Shown here: one piece after another, positions 1 through 7,088 of the stretch
How positions within the stretch are numbered: the stretch's first letter is position 1
Layout: the number at the start of each line of letters is the position of its first letter
Origin: Acetobacteraceae bacterium
GTDB lineage: Bacteria; Pseudomonadota; Alphaproteobacteria; Acetobacterales; Acetobacteraceae
Assembly (NCBI GenBank): GCA_027489135.1
Contig: JAIYAI010000508.1
Span: forward strand, 1-8,879
Length of the DNA: 8,879 nt
Direction: 5' to 3'
Position numbers and translations under genes: made by a program
Notes under the pieces: generated by a model
Databases searched by the model: none
What the model was told of the DNA's origin: nothing
What the model saw: the letters and a program-made list of their open reading frames with translations, nothing else

Positions 1-686
1 AGCCGGAACAGCCCGGCGACCAGCAGCGTCGGCGCGATGTAGGGGAACAGCACGTAGCGGAACATCTGGAAGTCGTTGGCCCCGTCGATCTTCGCGGCCT
101 CCACCGGCGCGTCCGGGATCATCTGCAGCGCCGCCAGCACCAGCAGCATGGTGAAGGGGAACCATTCCCAGGTGTCGGCGATGACGATTGCCCAGAGTGC
201 CAGGTCCGGGTCCGTCGTCATCGGCGGCAGGGGCAGGCGGATCCAGGCCATGAAGCGGTAGATCGGGCTGATGTCGACCGTGTACATCACGCGCCAGAGG
301 ATGCCGACGGCGATCGGCGGCAGCACCATCGGCACGAGGAAGATGGTGCGGGCGAATTGCCGCAGCCGGCCGCCATGGTTCAGCAGCAGTGCCACGCCGA
401 GCCCGGCCAGCAACTGCAGGGTGACGGTCGCGACCGACAGTTTCACCTGGATCCAGGCGCTGGCGTGGAAGCGTTCATCCTCCCAGAGGTCGAGGTAGTT
501 GTAGTGCGGGCCGGAGAAGTCCCAGGCCGTGTTCGGCATGGTCAGGTTGAGCGGCGTCAGCGAGGTCAGCACCAGGTATCCCGCCGGCCCGATGGTGACG
601 ATGCCCAGCACCACCAGCGCCGGCGCCAGGCCGAGCATGAAGGCGCGCTTGCGCCGCGCGCTCCAGCCCCCCACGGCGGATGCCAT
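1..686 (-). CDS. ABC transporter permease, MalF/UgpA type (3' end beyond window)
   Basis: Inner-membrane channel subunit of a carbohydrate-type ABC importer, working with the binding protein encoded just upstream. The minus-strand frame is open from ATG at 686 to the window edge, giving 228 residues of a family usually near 290-300, so roughly the last quarter is missing. Hydrophobic segments lie near residues 15-37, 74-98, 106-128 and 157-185. The cytoplasmic EAA loop that contacts the ATPase is clear: E196-A-A-K-I-D-G202 followed by AND, then a 'FPYIAPTLL' stretch, as in MalF-like permeases. The start lies 28 nt after the binding-protein stop, with a G-run at 699-704 upstream as a rather distant ribosome site. 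A second permease and the ATPase are not in view and would be expected to the left. The family is well supported; the substrate is unknown. Confidence 0.9.
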   Translation of the reverse strand, partial: MASAVGGWSARRKRAFMLGLAPALVVLGIVTIGPAGYLVLTSLTPLNLTMPNTAWDFSGPHYNYLDLWEDERFHASAWIQVKLSVATVTLQLLAGLGVALLLNHGGRLRQFARTIFLVPMVLPPIAVGILWRVMYTVDISPIYRFMAWIRLPLPPMTTDPDLALWAIVIADTWEWFPFTMLLVLAALQMIPDAPVEAAKIDGANDFQMFRYVLFPYIAPTLLVAGLFR

Positions 687-714
687 GCGCCTGTCTATCC
701 CCCCTTCGCCGCCC

Positions 715-2055
715 CTAGAACCGCACGCCGGACCGGCGCAGGTCGGCGATGGTGTTGGTCTGCGCCTGGCGCATGCTCTCGCGCGCGCTCATCTCGCCGG
801 ACACGACGCGCTCGATCGCCTTGGTGATCTGCGCATTCGCCTGCGGATAGACGTGCACGGTGCGGTACTTCATGTGCCCCTGCTGCGCGAAGTTCAGGGT
901 ATCGATGTAGAGCTGCGTCATGTCGACGCCGTTCAGCATGGTGCGCTGCCGATAGGCGGGATCGTTGAGGATGGAGGCGCGGGTGATCGAGCCATAGCCC
1001 TTCTCCGCCACCATGCGGTCCAGCAGTTCCTTCGACATCGCCCACTTGATGAACTCCCAGGCCGCGTCCTTGTTGCGCGAGCCGACGGGAATGCCCCAGC
1101 CATGGGAGGCGATGCCGGGGAAGCGGCCCTTCGGGCCGCCCGGCATCAGGCCGAAATTGGCTGTCTCCGCCACGCGGCTGCCCTGCTCGCCCAGCAGGCG
1201 GAGGAAGGCGTGGTTGTTGTTGGAATAGGTGACGCGGCCGAGCCTCAGGGCATTGGTTGCCTGGTCGACGTCGTAGCCCAGCGCCTGCGGCGGGCCGTAG
1301 CTGCGCAGCAGCTTGCCCACGTATTCCGCCGCCGCCACCGCCTCGGCGCTGTCGAGCGTGGGGTAGAGATCATCCGGCGGGTTGCGGAAGACGTTGCCGC
1401 CGAAGCCCTGCAGGAAGGGCACGAAGGTCCAGCCGTAGTGGTTCTCGATGATATAGGCCGGCAGCCCGTCCTTGCCGTTCACCGCCGCCATCGCGCGCTC
1501 GAGCTGGTCGAAATTGTCCGGCATGCCGAGGCCCTGGGCCTTGAGGATGTCGAAGCGGCCGGCGCCCGACATCAGCACGTCGGCCACCCAGGGGATGCCG
1601 TAGACCTTGCCCGCCCGGTCCTTCATCGGCAGCACCGTCCCCGGCAGCAGGTCGGCGAAGTTCCAGGATTCGGGGGTCTTGCTGCGGTCGTTGAGGAACT
1701 CGTCGAGCGGGGTGAACCAGCCCGCGCCGATCCAGCGGCTGGTGTAGATGAAGGTGATGTTCAGCACGTCATAGGCGCTGCCCTTGGTCGAGAGCTCCAG
1801 GTCGGCGCGCTGGTTGTAGATGGGGAAGCCCGGCGTGTCGTAGTTGACCTTGATGCCGGTCGCCTCGGTGAAGGCGGGCAGGTAGTCGCCGATGAAGCGC
1901 GCATAGGGCGCGGCCCAGCAGGCGATGTTGAGCGTGACGTTCTGGAAGCGCCGGAGCTGCTGCGCATGCGCCGGCGGCTTGCCCGCCAGCAGCCAGGCCG
2001 GCGCCGTGGCGGCCGCGCCCAAGGCAGTCCTACGCGTGATCCCCTTGGCCACCAT
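715..2055 (-). CDS. ABC transporter extracellular solute-binding protein, family 1 (sugar type)
   Basis: Periplasmic binding protein that would deliver an organic solute to the permease encoded 28 nt downstream. From ATG 2055 it has 446 residues, normal for MalE/UgpB-like family-1 proteins. The N-terminus reads as an export signal: 'GITRRTALG' is a twin-arginine-like motif, followed by an Ala-rich core and a cleavage site near AHA-QQ at about residues 32-34. The body shows typical family features: a 'YDVLNITF' strand, then 'GWFTPLDEFL', 'VYGIPWVADV', and a late 'GWGIPVGSRNKDAAWEFIKW' segment. I chose 2055 because GGAGGG at 2060-2065 sits 4 nt upstream. In-frame ATGs at 2067, 2103 and 2361 exist, but the last lies inside the divergent sulfatase. 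Being next to a sulfatase suggests the ligand may be sulfated, but no ligand can be read from sequence. Confidence 0.92.
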   Translation of the reverse strand: MVAKGITRRTALGAAATAPAWLLAGKPPAHAQQLRRFQNVTLNIACWAAPYARFIGDYLPAFTEATGIKVNYDTPGFPIYNQRADLELSTKGSAYDVLNITFIYTSRWIGAGWFTPLDEFLNDRSKTPESWNFADLLPGTVLPMKDRAGKVYGIPWVADVLMSGAGRFDILKAQGLGMPDNFDQLERAMAAVNGKDGLPAYIIENHYGWTFVPFLQGFGGNVFRNPPDDLYPTLDSAEAVAAAEYVGKLLRSYGPPQALGYDVDQATNALRLGRVTYSNNNHAFLRLLGEQGSRVAETANFGLMPGGPKGRFPGIASHGWGIPVGSRNKDAAWEFIKWAMSKELLDRMVAEKGYGSITRASILNDPAYRQRTMLNGVDMTQLYIDTLNFAQQGHMKYRTVHVYPQANAQITKAIERVVSGEMSARESMRQAQTNTIADLRRSGVRF

Positions 2056-2134
2056 GACGCCCTCCATCTCGCCAGTCTTCGTATTTTGCCGGATGATAGG
2101 CATGGTCCCGCGATGGCGACCAGGGGGAACAGGA
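2056..2134. promoter_or_regulatory. Divergent intergenic region between binding-protein operon and sulfatase 1
   Basis: These 79 bp separate the divergent starts at 2055 (minus) and 2135 (plus) and must hold at least the upstream signals for both, unless the promoters lie inside the neighbouring genes. The stretch 2078-2099 is the least GC-rich part. I see Shine-Dalgarno sequences for both genes (2060-2065 for the minus gene; GGGGGA at 2123-2128 for the plus gene). I see no convincing -35/-10 pair or long operator palindrome. Confidence 0.4.
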
Positions 2135-3586
2135 ATGCCGGCACGGCCCGCCAACATGCTCTTCATCCTGTCCGACGAGCATAATCCGAAGGCGCTGGGC
2201 TGCGCCGGCCACCCCTTCGTCACGACGCCCAACCTCGATGCGCTGGCGGCGCGCGGCACGCGCTTCACCGCCGCCTCCACGCCGTCGCCGATCTGCGTCC
2301 CCGCGCGTGCCGCCCTGGCCACGGGCCAGCCGATCCATGCCATGGGGAAGTTCTGCGACAACGCCGATCCCTATGAGGGCAGCATCCGGTCCTGGCACCA
2401 CGCCCTGCGCGACGCGGGGCGGAGCGTGGTCTCCATCGGCAAGCTGCATTTCCGCGGCCTGCCTGGGGACGATCACGGCTTCACGCGGGAAGAGCTCGCC
2501 ATGCACGTCATCGACGGCACGGGCGACCTGCTGGCGCTGATCCGCGACCAGGACATGACCAGGCGCCAGGGTGCCTACAAGATGGCGGCGATGGCAGGTC
2601 CGGGGGAGAGCGACTACACCCGCTACGACCGCGACATCACCGCCGCCGCCCAGGTCTGGCTGCGCGAGGAAGCGGCGAAGCAGGACCGGCCCTGGTGCCT
2701 CTTCGTCTCCCTCGTCACGCCGCACTTCCCGCTGACCGCGCCGCCGGAGCACTACTACCGCTACACCGACATTCCATTGCCCAAGGCGTACGCGCCGGAG
2801 GAATGGCCGCGCCACCCGGCGATCGAGGACTACCGCGACATCATGGCCTATGGCGCCAGCGTGAAGGACGCGGCGACCCTGCGCCGGATGCGGGCCGGGT
2901 ATTTCGGCCTGGTCTCCTTCCTCGACGAGCAGGTGGGGAAGATCCTCGCCTGCCTCGAGGATTGCGGGCTGAGCGCGGACACGCACGTCCTCTACAGCTC
3001 GGACCACGGCGACAACGTCGGCACCCGCGGCCTCTGGGGCAAGTCGGTCATGTACGAGGAGGCGGCGGGCATCCCGATGATCCTGGCCGGGCCAGGCGTC
3101 GCACAGGGCAAGGTGGTCGGCACGCCGGCCTCGCTGACCGATGTCTATGCCACCATCCTCGACGGCGTCGGTGTCGCGGAGGCGCCGCCGGCGGGATCGG
3201 CCTCGCTCTTCGCCCTGGCGGAGGGGGCGGAGCCGGATCGCGCCTGCCTGTCGGAATACCACGCCACCGGGTCCCGCGAGGGCGCCTTCATGCTGCGTGA
3301 GGGACGCTACAAATACGTGCGCTACGTCACCTACCCGCCGCAGCTCTTCGACCTGCAGGAGGATCCGGAGGAGCTGCACGACCTCGCCGGCGATCCCGCC
3401 CATGCGGCGCTGCAGGCGCGGCTCGAGGCGCGGCTGCTGGCGATGCTCGACCCGGAGGCGGTGGACCGGATGGTGAAGGCGCGCCAGGCGATGCTGGTCG
3501 AGGCGAATGGCGGCCGCGCCGCGGTGCTGGCGCGCGGCGACCTGCCCTATTCGCCGCCACCGGGCGTGCGTGCCAACTGGAGCTGA
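2135..3586 (+). CDS. Cys-type sulfatase (S1 family, choline-sulfatase/arylsulfatase-like)
   Basis: Predicted hydrolase of an organic sulfate ester, 483 residues, alkaline-phosphatase superfamily. Sulfatase features in order: N-terminal metal-site strand 'NMLFILSDEHN' with D14-E15; nucleophile motif C54-V-P-A-R58, where Cys must be oxidised to formylglycine; 'SIGKLHF' with K103 and H105; 'TPHFPL' with H197; second metal motif D290-H-G-D-N294; then 'LWGK' with K303; and a late 'PQLFDLQEDPEE' segment typical of the family C-terminus. There is no signal peptide, so it is probably cytoplasmic and would act on imported substrate. The start at 2135 has GGGGGA 6 nt upstream and begins just before the first core strand; the frame is open further upstream but runs antisense through the binding-protein gene. 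The FGE at 6119 is the obvious maturase. A phosphonate/phosphate diester hydrolase of the same superfamily is the main alternative. Confidence 0.93.
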   Translation: MPARPANMLFILSDEHNPKALGCAGHPFVTTPNLDALAARGTRFTAASTPSPICVPARAALATGQPIHAMGKFCDNADPYEGSIRSWHHALRDAGRSVVSIGKLHFRGLPGDDHGFTREELAMHVIDGTGDLLALIRDQDMTRRQGAYKMAAMAGPGESDYTRYDRDITAAAQVWLREEAAKQDRPWCLFVSLVTPHFPLTAPPEHYYRYTDIPLPKAYAPEEWPRHPAIEDYRDIMAYGASVKDAATLRRMRAGYFGLVSFLDEQVGKILACLEDCGLSADTHVLYSSDHGDNVGTRGLWGKSVMYEEAAGIPMILAGPGVAQGKVVGTPASLTDVYATILDGVGVAEAPPAGSASLFALAEGAEPDRACLSEYHATGSREGAFMLREGRYKYVRYVTYPPQLFDLQEDPEELHDLAGDPAHAALQARLEARLLAMLDPEAVDRMVKARQAMLVEANGGRAAVLARGDLPYSPPPGVRANWS

Positions 3587-3617
3587 GGCGGGGCAGGGCG
3601 CACATCACCCGCGCCGG

Positions 3618-4580
3618 TCAGTCCATCGTGATCCCGGTCAGCCGGATCCATTCGCGGTAGTGCTCGCGCTCGCGGCGGACGAAGGCGGTGTGCTCCTCGA
3701 CCGTCGAGCCGAGCGGCTCGGCGCCGTTGTCGAGGAAGATCTTGCGCACCTCCGGCTCCTTGAGCGCGGCGTTCGCGGCTGCGTTGAGCCGCGCGATCGC
3801 CTCCGCCGGGCTGCCGCGCGGCACGACGATGCCGACGGCGTTCGACATGTCGAAGCCGGTGATCCCGCCTTCCTCCAGCGTCGGCACGTCCGGGATGGCG
3901 GGGCTGCGGCGCGGGGTGGTGACGGCGATGATGCGCAGCCGTCCCTGTCGCGCCTGGGCCAGCACCGGCGGCAGGCCGGAGGCGACGATCTTCACATTGC
4001 CCGCGACCGTATCGGCCACTGCCGGTGCCGCACCTCGATAGGGCACGTGCTGGATCGCGATGCCGGTGCGCAGCGCCAGCAACGCGGAGGCGACATGCAT
4101 CGACCCACCGCTGCCGGGATTGGCCACGTCGATCCCGCGCGGCTGCGCCCGGGCATAGGCGAGCAGCCCGGCGATGTCGGTGATCGGCAGCGACGGATGC
4201 ACCGCGATCACCACCGGCGTGATGCCGAGCAGCACGACGGAAGCGAAGTCGCGGTCCGCGTCATAGGGCAGGTTCGCCTCCAGCAGCGGCTTCAGCGAGA
4301 GCTCGCTGCCGGTGGCGATCAGGCCGGTGTACCCGTCCGGCCTCGCTTGCGCGACGAACTGCGTCCCGATCGTACCGTTGCCGCCGCTGCGATTGTCGAT
4401 GATCACCTGCTGGCCGAAGAAGGCGCTCATGCCCTGTGCGACGGCGCGCGCCATCAGGTCGGTGCCGCCGCCCGGCGCGAAGGGCACGACGAGGCGGACG
4501 GGGCGGTCCGGGAAGCCCGCGGCGAAGGCGGGACGGGCCAGGGCGGCGGTGGCGAGGCCGAAAAGGGCGCGACGCTGCAT
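3618..4580 (-). CDS. Tripartite tricarboxylate transporter substrate-binding protein (TctC/Bug family)
   Basis: Periplasmic binding protein of the Bug/TctC family, which captures carboxylated small molecules for TctAB-type secondary transporters or acts as a sensor. It has 320 residues, the usual family length. Residues 1-20 form a signal peptide beginning 'MQRRALFG' with cleavage near AFA-AG. The mature part opens 'FPDRPVRLVVPFAPGGGTD', the family hallmark, and continues with 'IIDNRSGGNGTIGT', 'ARPDGYT', 'HVPYRG' and 'VPTLEEGGITGF', all characteristic. The ATG at 4580 begins 2 nt after the stop of sulfatase 2, so the two are almost certainly co-transcribed and perhaps translationally coupled; no strong separate ribosome site is seen. 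It converges on sulfatase 1 with a 31 bp gap. No TctA or TctB membrane partner is in the window, which is common for this expanded family. The ligand is unknown; co-expression with a sulfatase suggests a related acid. Confidence 0.94.
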   Translation of the reverse strand: MQRRALFGLATAALARPAFAAGFPDRPVRLVVPFAPGGGTDLMARAVAQGMSAFFGQQVIIDNRSGGNGTIGTQFVAQARPDGYTGLIATGSELSLKPLLEANLPYDADRDFASVVLLGITPVVIAVHPSLPITDIAGLLAYARAQPRGIDVANPGSGGSMHVASALLALRTGIAIQHVPYRGAAPAVADTVAGNVKIVASGLPPVLAQARQGRLRIIAVTTPRRSPAIPDVPTLEEGGITGFDMSNAVGIVVPRGSPAEAIARLNAAANAALKEPEVRKIFLDNGAEPLGSTVEEHTAFVRREREHYREWIRLTGITMD

Positions 4581-4582
4581 GC

Positions 4583-6025
4583 TCAGGCCGCCGTCGGCGC
4601 CGGGGTGTAGCCATGCGTCGCCTGGGCCAGGATCGCGTCGCGGCCGCCCACCTGCTCGATCCGCGCCGCCTGGTCGGCGAAGGCCTGGGCATCCACGGCG
4701 TCGGGGTCGCAGATCCGCCGCAGCGAGGCCTCGCAGTCGCGCCGCGGCCCGGCCCAGTCGGGATCGGCGGCGAGGTTTCGTGTCTCCCAGGGATCGGTGC
4801 GCAGGTCGAAGAGCTGCGGCTCCATCCCGGCGTAGTGGACATACTTGAGGGATCCGCGACGCAGCATGACGGCGCCGGTGATGGAGCCTACGGCGTGGTA
4901 CTCGCTCAGCACGTCGCGTGGATGTGTCAGGCCCCGCATGACGTCGAGCAGGGAGTTGCCCGGCAGGTCGGCGTCGTCCGGATGCGGCGTCGCGCCGACG
5001 CCGGCGAGGATGGTCGGGAAGGCGTCCACCAGCGTCACCGGTTCGTGGCAGACGTGTCCCGCCGGGATGTCGGGCCCGGCCATGATCAGCGGCACCGCCA
5101 CCGAATCCTGGTACATGTTCGACTTCCCCCAGAGCCCGCGGCAGCCGAGGTTGTCGCCGTGGTCGGAGGTGTAGAGGACGCGCGTGCAGTCCATCAGCCC
5201 CGCCGCCTCCAGCGCCGCCATCAGGCGGCCGATATTGTGGTCGAGGAAGCTGACCATGCCGAAATAGGCGGCGATGGCGCGGCGGAGCTTGGTCTCGCTG
5301 TCGAAGCCCTCATCGTAGCACTGCACGATACGCAGCGCGTCGATGAAGGGGTGGCTCGGCCGCTCATTCGCGCCGTAGAGCATCGGCAGCGGCACCTGGT
5401 CCTCGGGGTAGAGGTTGTAGAATTCGGGCCGGCTGATCAGCGGGAAATGCGGGCAGACGAGCGAGACGAAGAGCGTCCAGGGCTTGCCCTCCCGCTTGTC
5501 CGCGCGCGCCTTGATCCAGGCGACCGCGGCATCGGTGATGGCCTCGTCATAGTCCTGGTAGGAGGACTGGCCCGGCCCGGCCTCCGCCGCCAGCTTCAGC
5601 GCCGCCTTGCTCGGGCGGACCTCCTTGCGGAGCAGATGCGGCAGCATGCCGACGCCGCCGATGACGTGCATCGGCAGGATCTCCTCGTCGAAGCCGTTGT
5701 CGTCCTCGGTGCTGCGGAAATGCAGCTTGCCGATGGAGACGACCTCATGCCCGGCCTGCTGCAGCCGGTGCCCCCAGCTCGGCACGGAGCCGTCATAGGG
5801 CATCGCGTTGTCCCAGAAGCGGATCTGGTGGACGTAGCGGCCGGTGGCGAAGCTGGCGCGGGAGGGGACGGAGAGCGGCGAGTTGCACGCCGCGTCGTTG
5901 AAGCGCGTGCCGCGCGCCGCCAGCGCATCCAGGTGCGGCGTGCGGATCATCGGATGGCCGCTGGCGCCGAGCACGCGCGGATTGTGCTCGTCCGACATGA
6001 TGACCAGCATGTTGGTCGGCGTCAT
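4583..6025 (-). CDS. Ser-type sulfatase (S1 family), paralogue of the sulfatase at 2135-3586
   Basis: Predicted sulfate-ester hydrolase of 480 residues, clearly paralogous to the sulfatase at 2135-3586 across its whole length. Shared features: 'MLVIMSDEHNP' with D12-E13; nucleophile motif S52-V-P-S-R56; 'SIGKLHF' with K100 and H102; 'CPHFPL' with H193; D288-H-G-D-N; 'LWGK' with K301; and 'LSEYHAVGS', matching 'LSEYHATGS' in the paralogue. The codon at position 52 reads as Ser, not Cys. In known Ser-type sulfatases this Ser is oxidised by a radical-SAM anSME enzyme, not by an FGE. There is no signal peptide. The start at 6025 has GGGGGAG (6033-6039) 7 nt upstream; the frame stays open far upstream, but that part is antisense to the FGE and dehydratase genes. 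It heads a two-gene operon with the TctC-like gene. Whether it is active on sulfate, on another ester, or needs modification is open. Confidence 0.92.
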   Translation of the reverse strand: MTPTNMLVIMSDEHNPRVLGASGHPMIRTPHLDALAARGTRFNDAACNSPLSVPSRASFATGRYVHQIRFWDNAMPYDGSVPSWGHRLQQAGHEVVSIGKLHFRSTEDDNGFDEEILPMHVIGGVGMLPHLLRKEVRPSKAALKLAAEAGPGQSSYQDYDEAITDAAVAWIKARADKREGKPWTLFVSLVCPHFPLISRPEFYNLYPEDQVPLPMLYGANERPSHPFIDALRIVQCYDEGFDSETKLRRAIAAYFGMVSFLDHNIGRLMAALEAAGLMDCTRVLYTSDHGDNLGCRGLWGKSNMYQDSVAVPLIMAGPDIPAGHVCHEPVTLVDAFPTILAGVGATPHPDDADLPGNSLLDVMRGLTHPRDVLSEYHAVGSITGAVMLRRGSLKYVHYAGMEPQLFDLRTDPWETRNLAADPDWAGPRRDCEASLRRICDPDAVDAQAFADQAARIEQVGGRDAILAQATHGYTPAPTAA

Positions 6026-6118
6026 GGCCCGTCTCCCCCGCTCTTTCCCCGACGCTAGCCGAGCGGCCGGGCGCGGGCCATAACCAAAGCGGCAGCCCAT
6101 CAGGCACGGCGCGACGTG
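6026..6118. promoter_or_regulatory. Divergent intergenic region between sulfatase 2 and FGE genes
   Basis: These 93 bp lie between the divergent starts at 6025 (minus) and 6119 (plus). They contain the sulfatase 2 ribosome site (6033-6039 read on minus). The only notably less GC-rich stretch is around 6080-6090. I cannot identify promoter hexamers or an operator with confidence. No clear Shine-Dalgarno is visible before the FGE start. Confidence 0.35.
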
Positions 6119-7066
6119 ATGACCACCCCCGGGGACCCGAAGCCATGCTGCGTGCCGGCACGTGGCGCGGCACCCGCGCAGGCGGTGCGCGCGGACATGG
6201 CCCGGACCACGGGACATGATGTCGGCTGTGCCCAGCCTATTCCCGGCGGCCCGGCCATCCTCGGCACCGATGCGCCGGTCTTCGCCGCCGATGGCGAAGC
6301 GCCGGCGCGGCGCGTCGTCCTGCGGCCCTTCCGCCTCGATGCGCATGCCGTCACCAACCGGCGCTTCGCCGCCTTCGTCGCCGCGACGGGCTACCGCACG
6401 GAGGCCGAGCGTTTCGGCTGGTCCTTCGTCTTCCACGCCTTCGTCCCGCCCGGCCTCGAGGCGCCGGCACCGGAGGGCACGCCCTGGTGGCGCCGCGTCG
6501 ATGGCGCCTGCTGGTCGGCGCCGGAGGGGCCTGGGTCCTCGGTCGCCGACCGGCTCGATCACCCCGCCATCCACATCGCCTGGCCCGATGCCGCCGCCTT
6601 CGCCGGCTGGGCCGGCGGCCGCCTGCCGACGGAAGCCGAATGGGAGCACGCGGCGCGCGGCGGCGATCCGTCGGCGCGCTTTCCCTGGGGCCAGGCCGAG
6701 CCCGACGAGACGGCGACGCTGCCCTGCAACATCTGGCAGGGCGACTTCCCGCACCGCAACACCGCCGCCGATGGGCATGCCGGCACCGCCCCGGTCGGCA
6801 GCTTTCCGGCGAATGGCTACGGCCTCTTCGAGATGTGCGGCAATGTCTGGGAATGGTGCGCGGATGCCTTCCGGGTCCGGTCGCTCTCGCGCGCGGCCAA
6901 GGCGCGCAACGCCGTCGCGGCGCGTGGCGCGGAGCGGGTGATGAAGGGCGGCTCCTATCTCTGCCACCACTCCTACTGCTACCGCTATCGCATCGCCGCG
7001 CGGGTCGGACATGCGCCGGATACCTCGGCAGGCCATACCGGCTTCCGCGTCGCCTACGACGCCTGA
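6119..7066 (+). CDS. Formylglycine-generating enzyme (FGE/SUMF1 family, aerobic sulfatase maturase)
   Basis: Copper-dependent oxidase that turns the Cys of a CxPxR sulfatase motif into formylglycine using oxygen; the nearby client is the CVPAR sulfatase. It has 315 residues, in the normal range. Family landmarks: 'FRLDAHAVTNRRFAAFV', 'TPWWRRVDGACW', 'HPAIHIAW', 'GRLPTEAEWEHAARGG', 'CNIWQGDFPHRNTA' (calcium-site region), 'GNVWEWC', and the active-site segment 'GGSYLCHHSYCYRYR' with catalytic C282 and C287, the pair equivalent to human C336/C341. The end 'GHTGFRVAYD' is also typical. There is no signal peptide. The N-terminus carries a C10-C-V-P-A-R15 motif resembling a sulfatase target. The start is ATG 6119, or GTG 6116; both lack a good ribosome site, and starts further in would remove the CCVPAR motif. 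It lies 22 nt before the dehydratase gene, probably one operon. Confidence 0.94.
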   Translation: MTTPGDPKPCCVPARGAAPAQAVRADMARTTGHDVGCAQPIPGGPAILGTDAPVFAADGEAPARRVVLRPFRLDAHAVTNRRFAAFVAATGYRTEAERFGWSFVFHAFVPPGLEAPAPEGTPWWRRVDGACWSAPEGPGSSVADRLDHPAIHIAWPDAAAFAGWAGGRLPTEAEWEHAARGGDPSARFPWGQAEPDETATLPCNIWQGDFPHRNTAADGHAGTAPVGSFPANGYGLFEMCGNVWEWCADAFRVRSLSRAAKARNAVAARGAERVMKGGSYLCHHSYCYRYRIAARVGHAPDTSAGHTGFRVAYDA

Positions 7067-7088
7067 CGCCGATCTCGGGACCCAGGAC

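Noticed and set aside
2087..2102. TGCC-N8-GGCA inverted half-sites between the divergent starts
   Set aside because: Four-base arms are too short to claim an operator in GC-rich DNA; no second copy was noticed at the other divergent region.
529..2184. Plus-strand open frame of 551 codons opposite the ABC binding protein
   Set aside because: It is an antisense shadow of the binding-protein gene, with a His/Arg/Ala-rich translation and no family features.
2030..3403. Minus-strand open frame of 457 codons opposite sulfatase 1
   Set aside because: The sulfatase on the plus strand has all catalytic motifs; this frame has none and is a compositional artefact.
4436..6058. Plus-strand open frame of 540 codons opposite sulfatase 2
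   Set aside because: Its translation is Arg/Ala/Val-rich low-complexity sequence with no recognisable domain. It mirrors the codon pattern of the well-supported sulfatase on the other strand, as is usual in GC-rich DNA.
7011..7088. Earlier start of the dehydratase inside the FGE gene
   Set aside because: The added 26 residues overlap FGE coding sequence and do not resemble the N-terminus of the enolase superfamily; 7089 starts with the expected first strand.
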